NCBI RefSeq assembly: GCF_029962835.1
Contig: NC_080588.1
Span: 30,241,501 to 30,305,500 of the forward strand
Reading direction: 5' to 3'
DNA: 64,000 nucleotides
From: Magnolia sinica
Taxonomy: Eukaryota > Streptophyta > Magnoliopsida > Magnoliales > Magnoliaceae
The notes under the pieces are model-generated. The model was not told the DNA's origin and did not search any database. It worked only from the letters and a program-made list of their open reading frames with translations. Made by a program: the position numbers and the translations under genes. Positions 36,393 to 48,400 of this stretch are shown here, in pieces. Each line of letters starts with the position of its first letter. The stretch's first letter is position 1.

Positions 36393-39300
36393 TGGGCCTC
36401 CACCACTACGAGGGCCGCGCCAAAATACAAACAGTAATGTGGGCCGTACACGCTGGATAGGGTGGGTCCCACCCTTGCACACGGGTAAACGACGAGGATA
36501 TATAATGCATACATCATGGTTGGGACCCACATAAGTGGCCCCACCACTAGATCTCATACGCACATCATGAAAGGGCTACATGGCCCAAAAAAAGTTTGAT
36601 CCAAGGTGCTACTGCATCGTCCACATGTTCTAGATTTGCATGGACCGTGGGACTCGCTAGATGACCTAAAAGAGGCATGGACAGTGGCCCCTAAACCTCA
36701 CAAGTCAAAGGTGGGGTCCACCTCCTTCACTCTCCAAACAAACACAAGCAAAAGAAAGAGAGAACATGAGTGACAATATTAAATGCACTCACCAAGGTAA
36801 AAACATCAAGATCTTTGGGGTCTTCCCCAAGGTTCAAAGTTTGGGTTGGGGTCTCCATTAATGGAGGTTCCAAGCTCCAAACTCCACACTCCTTCCTCTC
36901 TTACTTTCTTCTCTCTTTTTTTCTTTTTTCTTTTCCTTTTCTTTTCCTTTTCTTTTCCTTCTTGCTCATTTGAAATGCTCCATACGTAGGAGTGTTGTGC
37001 AATGGGGGGAAATGGGAGAGAGAAAGAAGTGTAGAGATTTGGGGGGCATAAGGGTAATCTCACATGGGGTGTTGGGGGTTGTGTGCAGGGGTAGAGAAAG
37101 GAGGGGCATTTGGTAGGAAAATGTGCATGGGGAGAGGGAAAAGGGGTTTGCTTGACTTTGGGGTAGTCCTTGTGTGGGGGAATGGGAGAACATAGGGGTA
37201 GTTTAGGTAATGTAGTGGCATTGTAGGTTATTAGAATGGGGGTACTTTGGTCTTTTGGCTTAGCACTTGAATGATGGTTTTTTGGAAAAAGAAAAAGGCT
37301 ATGGGGTTAGTTGTTGTAATTTAACATGGGGTAGGATTCTTGTGTAAAACAGTGATTTCTCGGGATAAGCGTGCCTCGGGAAATGCGTTCACACATTGGG
37401 ATGCACGCCACATCTCAATTTACTCTCAGGTCCAATCTTTCAATCCGGGTATTGCAACGGGGCGTGCCTCATGGCGTTGCGATCGCAGCGCCGGTGCAGT
37501 CGCTGCAGTAGAGTTCTCGGGTCAATCTGACACATTTACAAGGTGCGATCAATGATCGATGATCTGGTCGATCCCCGGGTATGTTGGCGTCAGAAACATG
37601 CGTATGGAAGGTTCCAACGGAACATGGGTCTCACACGCTATTTGGTCATTTACTGTCCAACTAGTTTTGTATGTGAGCATCTTGCTGTGTCTATGTGTGT
37701 GTGTGTGTGTGTGGTGTACCCTGAAGGATTTATCTTTGTTATCTTACACATCTTCTGTCCATTCTCTTGATATTTTGGTTAAATACCATAGAAAATACTG
37801 ATGCGGCTATGATGATTATAGCCAATCTGCGTCTACAACTTACAGCCACATCAATGATTGTCTAACGCTATACCCATATATTTTCCTTCGAGGAACAAAT
37901 CAAACCCTAAATTTCCGTAGTTTTTGGCATATACAAAGATGCATAATTCAAGTGTCCATCAATAGATGTGCATCTTATACACACATTAATATATACTTGC
38001 ATATGCATGAATGCGCAAATGCATATAAAATACAGGCATGCAAATGAAATCACAAACATATATTCTTGCATGTTATTTTTCTGACAACCATTGAAATTGT
38101 TATCAGGTGCTCAACATGCTTTGGATTCCTTCACACCAGATTCTGCATCTATCGCGTCGAGTATCAAATACCATGCAGAATTCACACCATCATTCTCTCC
38201 AGAGCATTTCAACCTCCCTAAGGCTTATTTTGCTACTGCCGAAAGCGTTCGTGATTCTCTTATCATTAATTGGAACGAGACATATGATTATTATGAAAAG
38301 ATAAATGTGAAACAGGCGTATTATCTGTCCATGGAATTTCTACAGGTCATTGAGGATTTCTTATTTGACTATTGAATGTTGAATTCACATAGATGAAACT
38401 TGTAGTCCTAGTCGATGATTGATTGTTTTTGTGGAGCATTGCAGGGGAGAGCATTGTTAAATGCAATTGGTAATTTAGAGCTCACTGGTGCTTATGCAGA
38501 GGCTTTGAGCAAACTTGGACATAATCTAGAGAACGTAGTGAGGCAGGTCAGATTATGGTAGATTTTGTTCCTTAAATAATGCTTGGACTAGTGAGATTGG
38601 TCAGTTTATTCAAACCCTCGTGTGCAGAGATGTTTTTGAGCAACATCAGGTTACTAAGATTTGAATGAAACCACATTTTTATCTAGTCTCTTTTTGGGTC
38701 AAGCCCATACCTCTATGGAAGACGGTGTGTTTCAATGTTGAGGTTTGGGTTCAAGCCCAATTTACCTATCAAGAAAAAAAAAAAAACTTGGGGTTTTGTT
38801 TTATATATTGACTTGCTATTCCATAATTTCTCAGATGACTTATACATAGAAGAACTCATATATCATTGATCAAGAGATCTGATCTCATTGATTTATTGAT
38901 AAATAGGAACCAGATGCTGCACTTGGAAATGGAGGTCTTGGAAGGCTGGCTTCTTGTTTTTTGGATTCTCTAGCAACATTAAATTATCCTGCATGGGGTT
39001 ATGGGCTTAGATACAAATATGGTTTGTTTCGCCAAACTATTACAAAAGATGGCCAGGAGGAGGTTGCAGAAAGTTGGCTTGAGGTGTGCCTTATTTATGT
39101 TCGCTTTTGTTCATTTTATCTAATTTAATATGAAATATGGGTTTTTATATTAAGGTACATCAGCTACTTTATACCTTTTATAACTTCGATGGTGGTGCAT
39201 ATTTTATGGTGTTAAGTGTCAAGAATGTATCTAAGTGCATTCGTATTGTTATGGTTTTCGTCTATTGATAATACACTATCTTCTTGCAGATGGGGAATCC

Positions 39301-42300
39301 CTGGGAAATTTTGAGAAATGATATCACATATCCTGTGAAATTTTATGGTAAGGTTGTCTCAGGATCAGATGGAAAGAAACATTGGGTTGGTGGTGAAAAT
39401 ATAAAGGCCGTCGCATATGATGTTCCGATACCAGGATATAAAACTAAAACCACAATTAACCTTCGCCTCTGGGCAACAAAAGTTCCCTCACAAGATTTTG
39501 ATTTACAATCTTTCAATGCTGGAGAGCATGCCAAAGCATATGAGGCCCAAGCAAATGCTGAAAAGGTTTGATGCTGACTTATTCATAAGTCATAACATGT
39601 TTGAATTGCTGCATCCTTTACAGGTCTAGATCATTATTGTAGCTATTTTTGTTACAATTAGTTATCTTCATTCTTCCCCATTTACTAACTGCAACTATTT
39701 TTGGTTGCTTTCCTATTTTTGTGGAGTTTTAGTTTTTTTTTTCTGCTTTGTTTTGTTTTTCTTCTAGCTACAAGTTGGAGTATTGGATGTTCCCTTATGA
39801 CATACGATTCCTTTAATATGATAAATTCTTGGGCAAATTACGGAAGAACCCTATTTTTGAATGAATTGGCTTGGTTGTGCTTGAATTTCCTAGACCAGAA
39901 GACCACTATAGAAAATGAATGTAGTTCCCCTAAATAGTGGTAATATTTTTTTCTGATTATTCCTGTTTTAGTTTTTAATTAAGACTAGTTAGTTGTGACG
40001 AGGCATAGATGATGATGGTGAATTGATGATGCCAAGGTCCCATTTGGATGACAAGGCAAAAATTAGTTTACAAAACCTCCATTTTATGGAAATTTAGTTT
40101 TGGAAATGTAGTTTCTAAGCACTCATTTTATCCTAGAAATGTTATATGGATGAATGTCAGTTTTGTCTTTTCTTATAATTGCTTGGATGTCAATGTTTGA
40201 AACATTGTCTATCCGCTAATAAATAACAATGTATAAGTCTAGTCCCCTTGATGAATAAATGTGGCTATCCCTTGGATTAAAAAAACCCTAGTGGATGGGT
40301 TGGATGTTGCATTCACACGATAGGTTGGAAGTTATCCACTGGGTGGAAGTGAGTAGTGGTCCAATTGTAACTTATCATAGTGTCGACATGTGTGGGCCCA
40401 ATGTGATGTGTGCATGACATCTGTTCCATCAATTAGGTGCGCCACCTCAAGTTTACCCTACAGCCCAAAAATCAAGCCAATCAGACACCAAGCAGGCCAC
40501 CTCTAGTTTACTGTTTACCCTACAACCCAAAAATGAAGCCAATCAGACACCAAGTGGGCCAACTTGAGGTAAGAACATAAAATCATGACTAAAACCTCTA
40601 AATTCTTTTGGTGTGACCCACCGGAGTTTGGAATGGCCTAATTTTATTTAATGGGTTCCTTCATCCTAGGGGCTCTTGAAGAATACGTTGGATGGCATAT
40701 ACACAACATGGTGGGCCCCACAATTGTTTGGAAGGTTTTATTGGTTGGGCGTACCCTCCCAATTGTTCCTTGTGGTGTGGCCCACCTGAGTTTCCAATCA
40801 GGCTAATGTTGGCTTCATGGCCTATCATTGAAGAGTGCACCTCATGGATGGGGTGTGTTTGATGCACACATCAGTGGGTCCCACAGAGTTTGATAATGTA
40901 CCTACCTTCATGTGGATGTTAGCCATGTCCCCAAAGCTTTTAAGGGGGATTCCTAATCATCAATTGGGATTCATTCAATAGTAGCATTGGGAGAAAGCCA
41001 TGGTGCAAGAATCCCACCCCATGGTGCAAGAATCCCACCCCATGGTGCAAGAATCACATCGATCAGATGATCATAACTCTATGAATGATGTCAATTTGTT
41101 CTAACCAACTGTTTTTTACGATTCATAGATCGCATGGTTAGAATCATGAAGCGAAAGTGCAACTTTGGAATCATAAGCAATGCAAAGTGGGATCTATCAA
41201 ATAGATAGTTCAAGATGATGATTGAACCTATTTTGTTTCTCTTCTCAATCTTGACAGTGCATTTTCCATGCTATTGGTCGGATGCTTACGATCATCCTGT
41301 TAGGATGATTTTTGCACTATGGCTTGTCCCTAATCGTACTAATGCGCAGTTCGGATTGAGGATTGGGCATCCCACGTCACTTGAAAGCTTTGTGTGTGTG
41401 CGTACATGCGTGTGTTCTGATTTTGGAGAAAACATGGTATGCCTTTGGGAATTTTGGGGTGTTGAGGCCCTTTTCTTCCATCTAGTCTTGTTTCTCATCT
41501 CCTAGTGCAATCAATACCTGCATGTGATCTTGTAAGTGCTAGCAGTTCCATTTTAAAATTTTGGAGTTTAATCTTTTGATGATGGAATATAGTTTTGTGG
41601 CTGGAGCATAGTTCATAGTTGTTGTGACCTTGAAATACTTGCACGAAATCAAGAACAGTTTGCTGGAATTATTTGTTGCTGAAATACTTGCTGAATTTTA
41701 TTTTATGGTTGCTGGAAATTGTGAGTATTTGGTGCTTATGGTGAAAATCCAGCAAATATTCTTATATTCTGTGCTGGAAACTTGGAATTAAGGTGGAACC
41801 TACCTAATGTAATTGTGCCTATCCCTATACATTGGAATCACATTGCTATCAGTTGTCTTGCTAAACCTAGATAGGATCCTACATCGAAGGTCTTGATTAA
41901 CCAAAAATATAATAACAAAAACTCCATCATTTAGGGGCACTATTATTCATGCATCCTCAGTGTGCTTGTCATGCATGCTAAGTGTGCTTGCCTGGCACTG
42001 CATGCTCTAGACATCAATTGATCTCAAATTCCCCTTTGTTGGTGGCAGAAATAATTGTTTCAAGGTGTTGCGTGCAGCCTGACTGTGTAAGCATATGAGG
42101 CATGTTGGTAATCATGTATTGTTGTGTTTACCATTCAAATCCTCATCATCATCCAAAAGCCTTATCCCAGCTAACTGGGATTGGATAGATGAGGTGGTAA
42201 AAAGTTGTGGCAGAAGTTTGATGCCGGCTGCCAACCCGATGCAACCCTCCAGCCGGGCTTGGGATCAGCAATAAGAGTATTAAACTCTGACTGGCAGAGT

Positions 42301-45300
42301 TGGGTTTGCAATTCAAATACATAAATAAGATGAAATAAAGTATCATTGGGTTCCCTGCTATTTTGTGCTGCCAACTACTTGAGCACGACCTTTCTTGTGT
42401 ATGGGTGTTTCATACCCTGCTTTGCTTGCTTGCCCTTTGGGTTGTGCTGGTAAAGTTATGCTGGGGTCCGATGCAAGGTGGGACTGTGTTGGCATACAAC
42501 TATGGGTGGTGTCAATGCGAGCCTCAACCATGACCAGTTCCAAGAGCCTGGGTAAAAGAGGATGGTTGATGTCTCGTGGGCAGCCGATTATAAAACATTT
42601 CGCCAATCTACCGTGTAAAAGCCAACCCCAAATTGCTGGGAGAAAGGCTAAGATGATAATGATGATGAAGACTACGGTCAATTTGTTTGAGACAAATGGG
42701 GTTCCAAATGAATTTATTGCTCACTATATTTCATTCTATATCAGATCTGCTACATACTATACCCTGGAGATGACTCAATGGAAGGAAAGACTCTTCGTCT
42801 AAAGCAACAATATACCTTATGCTCTGCTTCTCTTCAAGATATTATTGCACGTTTTGAGAAGAGATCTGGAAAATTGGTCAATTGGGATGAATTTCCTACA
42901 AAAGTTGCAGTGCAAATGAATGATACCCACCCAACACTGTGTATTCCAGAGCTCATCAGAATATTGATTGATGTGAAAGGGTTGAGCTGGAAGGAAGCTT
43001 GGACCATTACCCAAAGGTACTTCCCTTTTGGTTGGTTTATGTTCATATGTAGATGCAAGCATGCACTGCATTTATAACCATTCAGATGAATTCGTACTGT
43101 TCTTTTAACTTATTTCTAAGGGGATATAGCTAAGTTTGCATCTGGAACATGTACGTGCAACGTAACTAGTGCAGGAACATATTAGTAATGCAGATGAGGG
43201 TGGTTTATCGCTTGAACAAGAAGGATGGGATATGTTTGAATGGAAAACTCTGGGATGTAATGAGCTGTTGATGCAATGAGCATTATTAATTTCTCACATG
43301 TGCTTGTGCACCCACATGTGCATATCTTTTGCAGTTATTTCTGCATTTGAGTTGTCCAAATCTTGGATTTGCTTTTATTGGCAACATTTTGAATTTCTTT
43401 ATTAGAAGGGTATTTGCTTAATATTAATTACATGAGTCCTTGTGCTGTTAGATTCATCACACAAATTTGGATTCAAGCTGCCGTTGTTTATGTTTGCTTA
43501 TCCTTCTGTAATATCTCTGCCAGAACTGTTGCTTATACAAACCACACAGTTCTTCCCGAGGCACTGGAAAAATGGAGTTTTGAGCTGATGCAGAAGCTGC
43601 TTCCTAGACATGTTGAGATCATTGAAATGATTGACGAGGAGGTACTGTCAGGAGGATGAATACAACAATTAGCAGATTCATATCAATATCACTGAGTTTT
43701 CCTCTGTGGAAGTTAACATGTTGAAGTCTTTCTGATTTTATTTGTTTGATATTTGAACCAGCTGATTCACAACATAGTTTCGGAGTATGGCACTGCAGAT
43801 CTTGATTTGTTATCGGAAAAACTGAAAGAAATGAGAATCCTGGAGAATTTTGAGTTACCTGATTACTTCGTACCATTACTTGTCAAACCAAAGGAAACTG
43901 CTGCTGCTGATTTGGATGATGAAGTTGGGCCTGAGGAAAAAGAAGTTGAACCAGAGGAGAAAGTAGTTGAAACAGAGGAAAAAGAAGTTGAACCAGAGGA
44001 AAATGAAGTAAAAGCTGTGGAAAAGGATCCAATCGATGATGAACCGGCGTTGTTTGAGCCAGATCCGAAACTGCCAAAACTTGTTCGAATGGCTAATCTC
44101 TGTGTTGTTTCTGGCCATGCGGTAAATGGGGTTGCTGAGATTCATAGTGAGATTGTAAAAGAGGAAGTCTTCAACAGCTTCTACCAGGTAATTGTCAAGC
44201 CAATGTGTTGTGAGATAAATTATTTTAGTCATCCCAGGTCATGCAATTGCAGGTCCATGCTTTTGCATACAAATGAAGTACTTTTGGGATCCATTTTCCT
44301 CATGTCACGGGACTAGACACTTATGATTGTGTTTCTTGTTTTTGGTGCATTTCTCTTTTGCAGTTGTGGCCTGAGAAATTTCAGAATAAAACAAATGGGG
44401 TGACTCCTAGACGGTGGATCAGGTTTTGCAATCCTGATCTTAGTAAAATCATAACTAAGTGGATTGGTACGGAGAACTGGGTTCTAGACACTGATAAGCT
44501 GGCAGAACTTAGAAAGGTAATGTAGCTGTGATTGGTTTTATCTTTTGTAAGTTGTTTTGATTTTGACAATCACATTTCTTTCCATTCCTGAAAAAATGGA
44601 ACTGGTAGCTTTCAGCTTTATATGACTTCTCCTTTCTTCCACACGTCAAACTTTCCATTTGTTCTGTGCAGATAAGAAAACAATATGCAGCTCTCCCTCT
44701 GCCATAGATAATATCTGGTCTTGGTTCTCAGTTCTTAATGATAATTTCCATCAATTATTTACTTTCTTTCCTTTATAGATGATAAGTTCATTAATTTTTT
44801 TTGAAAGCTAGATGATATGCTAGATGATATGTTCATTAATTAAAGAAACAAAAGAAGAAGAAGAAGAAGAAGTACCATAAGGGGAAGGTTTCTTGATATC
44901 AACAGATGATCTTCTAGACACTTGTTTAGTGTAGGTGCATGTGTGTCTGGGCCTATACTGGGCCCCAGGTCCAACGTGTGGGCCTAATGTGTTATGGGCC
45001 TTAGTCTCTTTATTTTATGCTTTCTTTATTTGCCCCTTGGTCTTTCTTTAGTTTTTCCTTCATATTAAGGGCATATATGTCATTGTACCTTTTCTCCTCC
45101 CATTATAAATAAGATAGAGCTGGGTGTCCTAACTTTATGTGCTTCGCCCTCCCCCCCCCTCTCTCCTCCTCCTCCTCCTCCTCTAACATGTTATTAGAGC
45201 CTAAGTGCTCCTAGGGCTCTTCCCTTCTTCTTCTTCTTATTTTCCTTCATTCCTTTCGTATTCTTCTTTTCTTTTTTGATTTCCTCTTTTCTTCTTTTCC

Positions 45301-45379
45301 CTTCACCCTTGGCGTTTCCCTTGCGTTCCTTTGTAATCTTCTTTTCCTTTTGTTTCCTCTTTTCTTCTTTTCCATTCAC

Positions 45380-45426
<47 letters not shown>

Positions 45427-48400
45427 TTTCTGTTTTGAGAGTTGTGAGGCCTTTTTCTCATTGACTTCTTGTGATTTGTGAGATGAGGGGTGTCTTGTGG
45501 TTGGTTTTTTTAGGGTTTGAATAATGTTTTGTTGGATTTGAAGCCTCTTTGATATGAGGTTGAAGCCCGGATGATTTTTCTTTTGTCCGGTTGAAGACGT
45601 TGCTGGAAATTCTTATTCAATTCCTTTTTTGAAGAAATTTTCTGAAGCATTTACTATTTTTGGCTGAATGGTTGGAGGTATTACTAGACATTTTGGTTTG
45701 ACAGATTTGTTAAGTCATTCTTCTCCAAATTTTCAGCATTAGGTTTGCAATAGTAAGGGTTTGTTAGTTATTGTCGTTTGGGCTTCTTCTTCTTCTTCTT
45801 CTTTTTTATTTTTATTTTTATTTTTATTTTTATTATTTTTTTATTTTTAAAATCTATTTGTCCAACCGTAAGTCCCTTTGTTTCCTCCTCTCACTATTTT
45901 TTTGAGATTATATATGGCCTCTTCGTGGACTCGTAAGGCAGTTGATCTTGTTTGTGACGCCCCGGTCACTGCTTCAATGTGGGCGGGCGCGATATGGGCA
46001 GGGCCTGAGGGCTTGGGCGAGCTACTGTTGTCGTTGACTGTAGTGGAACTTGTCCCACATCAGAAGAATCGTCTGGAGTTGTGGTGGTTATATGTGGGGT
46101 TTGGCCTTTAATGGTAAGACGCGTTTTAAACCCATGAGCAAGGTGTTCCGTATCGGTATCGGTTGGCGTAACGGCGACCTCCAAAACCGATACGAATACG
46201 GGGGCGTAACAGTAATACGGGGGTATAACGGCCCGTAACGGCGCAAATTTTTTTTTTTTTTGCCAAAAAATATGAAAAAATATGGATTAAATCCGGAATA
46301 CTCTAAGCATTCCAAATATGCATTCATTTATAAATTGGAACATGTTTATGGTGGTGTAACGGTCCACTCTTTGGTGAGAAGTTGCATCGGATTGTCTGAT
46401 GAATTTATGAACCAGATAACCTGAATTTGACTACAAAATTCATATATTTAATTTTCTAATTATCTACTATTAATGATAGATATATTAGAATGAATATAAT
46501 ATGAAAATATCCTACATTAGGTGTTTGCAATTATTTTTGAGGAATTGCTCGAACATACCTGTGCACGTGACTGTGATTCTTGTCTATAACCTGTCATCCT
46601 CAAGTCAAGAATATTTAAAAAAAAATTAGTAGTGTCTGATATACTCCCCTGCAACTTAATTAAGGATTACTTGATTGGTTGTCAGGAGAGCTATTTTAAA
46701 CACAAGTTCGGCAGTTTCAAGTGTGTGCATGACTGCATGGCTTCTTGCAATAATACTGTTGTGAGCTGTCTGCTGCAAATACTTACCTTAATACGAATAT
46801 ATACTCACAATCACAAGTCACCACCAAAATGAAAATCTGCTTTTTTGTGGTTGCTCGACCTCCACATCATCATTATCGTCACCATCAGGCTGAGGTTGTC
46901 CAATAGGTGTAGGTGCTGCATATCCATAATATCCAGTGCCAGAAGGAAATACTAGATTAACGAAGCCAGAAGATGACTGATCTTGACTAGGCAACGACTC
47001 TGACCCCGAGTAAGGATATCCACCAGTGCCCGTCGAATAGCCATATTGGTGCCCATACTCAAGCTGTTGAGAATCTTGAGATTGAGAGTGCGTCTGCTGT
47101 GATGAGTAACTTGGATTTGGATCTGGGTATCTATAATCATATGGATATTGATCGGGAGGGCTACTCCAACATGAATGTGATGGAACAGGCTCAGTATAAC
47201 CATCATAATCATAATCCAATTGACCATAAGAATATCCATCACAATAACCAAGACCATGAGCCTGCTGATGTTCCGGACCTCCCGGACCTGGTGCACCACT
47301 AGATGTACCCTCCTCCTGCTGGCTGTATCATGACTCGGTACACTCATAAGTCCGACCTTGTGTACCACCTCGTCGATGTTCATCGGCATCGCTATCTCTA
47401 GACGGCTGTATAGAGCGCTGAGCAATACCAGAAGTGCCAGCACCAGGGGCAGGGGGGTCATCGTCACCATCATCCGACACGGTCACGCTACCACGGCTCG
47501 TACTCTTTTGTTGATCTTGAGCCGTACCCGTACTTGGCATAAACGCTGCCCCTCTTATTGGGTCCAACACATCTGCACGACTCTCTTGTTGCGCTCTACG
47601 TATTTCTGGGTCATCAATTTCCAATTCTTCACTATCATCTTCAATTTGCTTTTCCCTTGTTTCCAACCAAGGTAGAAGCGGGTCATCCTCATCATAAATA
47701 TTGTCCAAGTTTATTGGACAGTAGTCTCCATCATCGACAGCTGTAATGCTCCTATGATGTCGTTGCATTCTTAGTTTTATATTGTAGTGTATGAAGACAA
47801 GTCTATCTAATGTTCTAGTCTGTAATCTATTCCTATTCTTTGAATGAATAAGTGCAAAACAACTCTAATTCCTTTCGCAACTAGATGAAGATGTTGTCTG
47901 CCTTAAAACTTTTACTGCAATTTTTTGAAGAGCCTTCGTACTTTATCCGAAATTAATCCACCATTCGGCCGGTTGCAACCTAGATACTGCATGTTGTGCA
48001 AGAGCATCTCCAAAGCTACCAAGGTGATTTCCAAGTTTATCTAATTCATTCAACGCCTTTATTTGCATATCTAAGTCAGGCTCTAATCTCTTTATCACAT
48101 TTTTTAGCCCGACATGAACTCCATCATCCTCAACAAATGATTGGGCATATCTATACCTAGGATTTAGATAGTAACCTGCTTCATGAAGATCATGATGGAG
48201 TTGTCTTGTCCATCTCCTGTCGATCATCTTCCAATAAGACTTCCAGCTTCTACAATCATGTTGAATTGCTAACTTTGCCTTATCCATGGCATCGTATAGG
48301 AAGCCCATGGTAGGTGCTTCGTCAGTTTCAATAAGACGGAGTACCCTCATTAGTGGCTCCATCACCTTTAGGATCGACTTGACCTTCTTCCAATATTTGT

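Larger units (their letters stand above)
32032..37469. repeat. LTR-like stretch with GGCCC-rich repeats
   Basis: Begins TATCACGCCCC where homology to the duplicate at 30990 stops, so an insertion starts here. A GGGGCGTGCC near 37460 could be the inverted end, but no matching target duplication is visible. Contains AGCATAAAGGAAGTGC units about 69 bp apart (33470-33640), many GTGGGCCCAC-type segments (33700-35345) and the hAT-like MITE at 35361. No open frame has recognisable homology. It may be one or several degenerate LTRs. Confidence 0.35.
39566..42744 (+). other. PHS1 intron 5
   Basis: About 3.2 kb. It holds a GTGGGNCCCA-type foldback element (40398-40885), a three-copy 21-bp tandem (40999-41061), a retro-like tail pair in inverted orientation (about 42130-42185 and 42615-42665), and otherwise no gene. 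Confidence 0.6.

Noticed and set aside
32032-37469. Clear solo LTR like that at 14050-17207
   Set aside because: The left border is supported, but no matching 5-bp duplication and no convincing right end could be found. Reported only as LTR-like.
39290-39571. ATG at 39290 as a gene start
   Set aside because: It is an internal methionine right after a splice acceptor (TTGCAG), in frame with exon 4.
43876-44232. Minus-strand open frame of 118 residues
   Set aside because: Antisense to PHS1 exon 8; the Glu-rich insert read backward gives a Phe/Leu-rich false frame.
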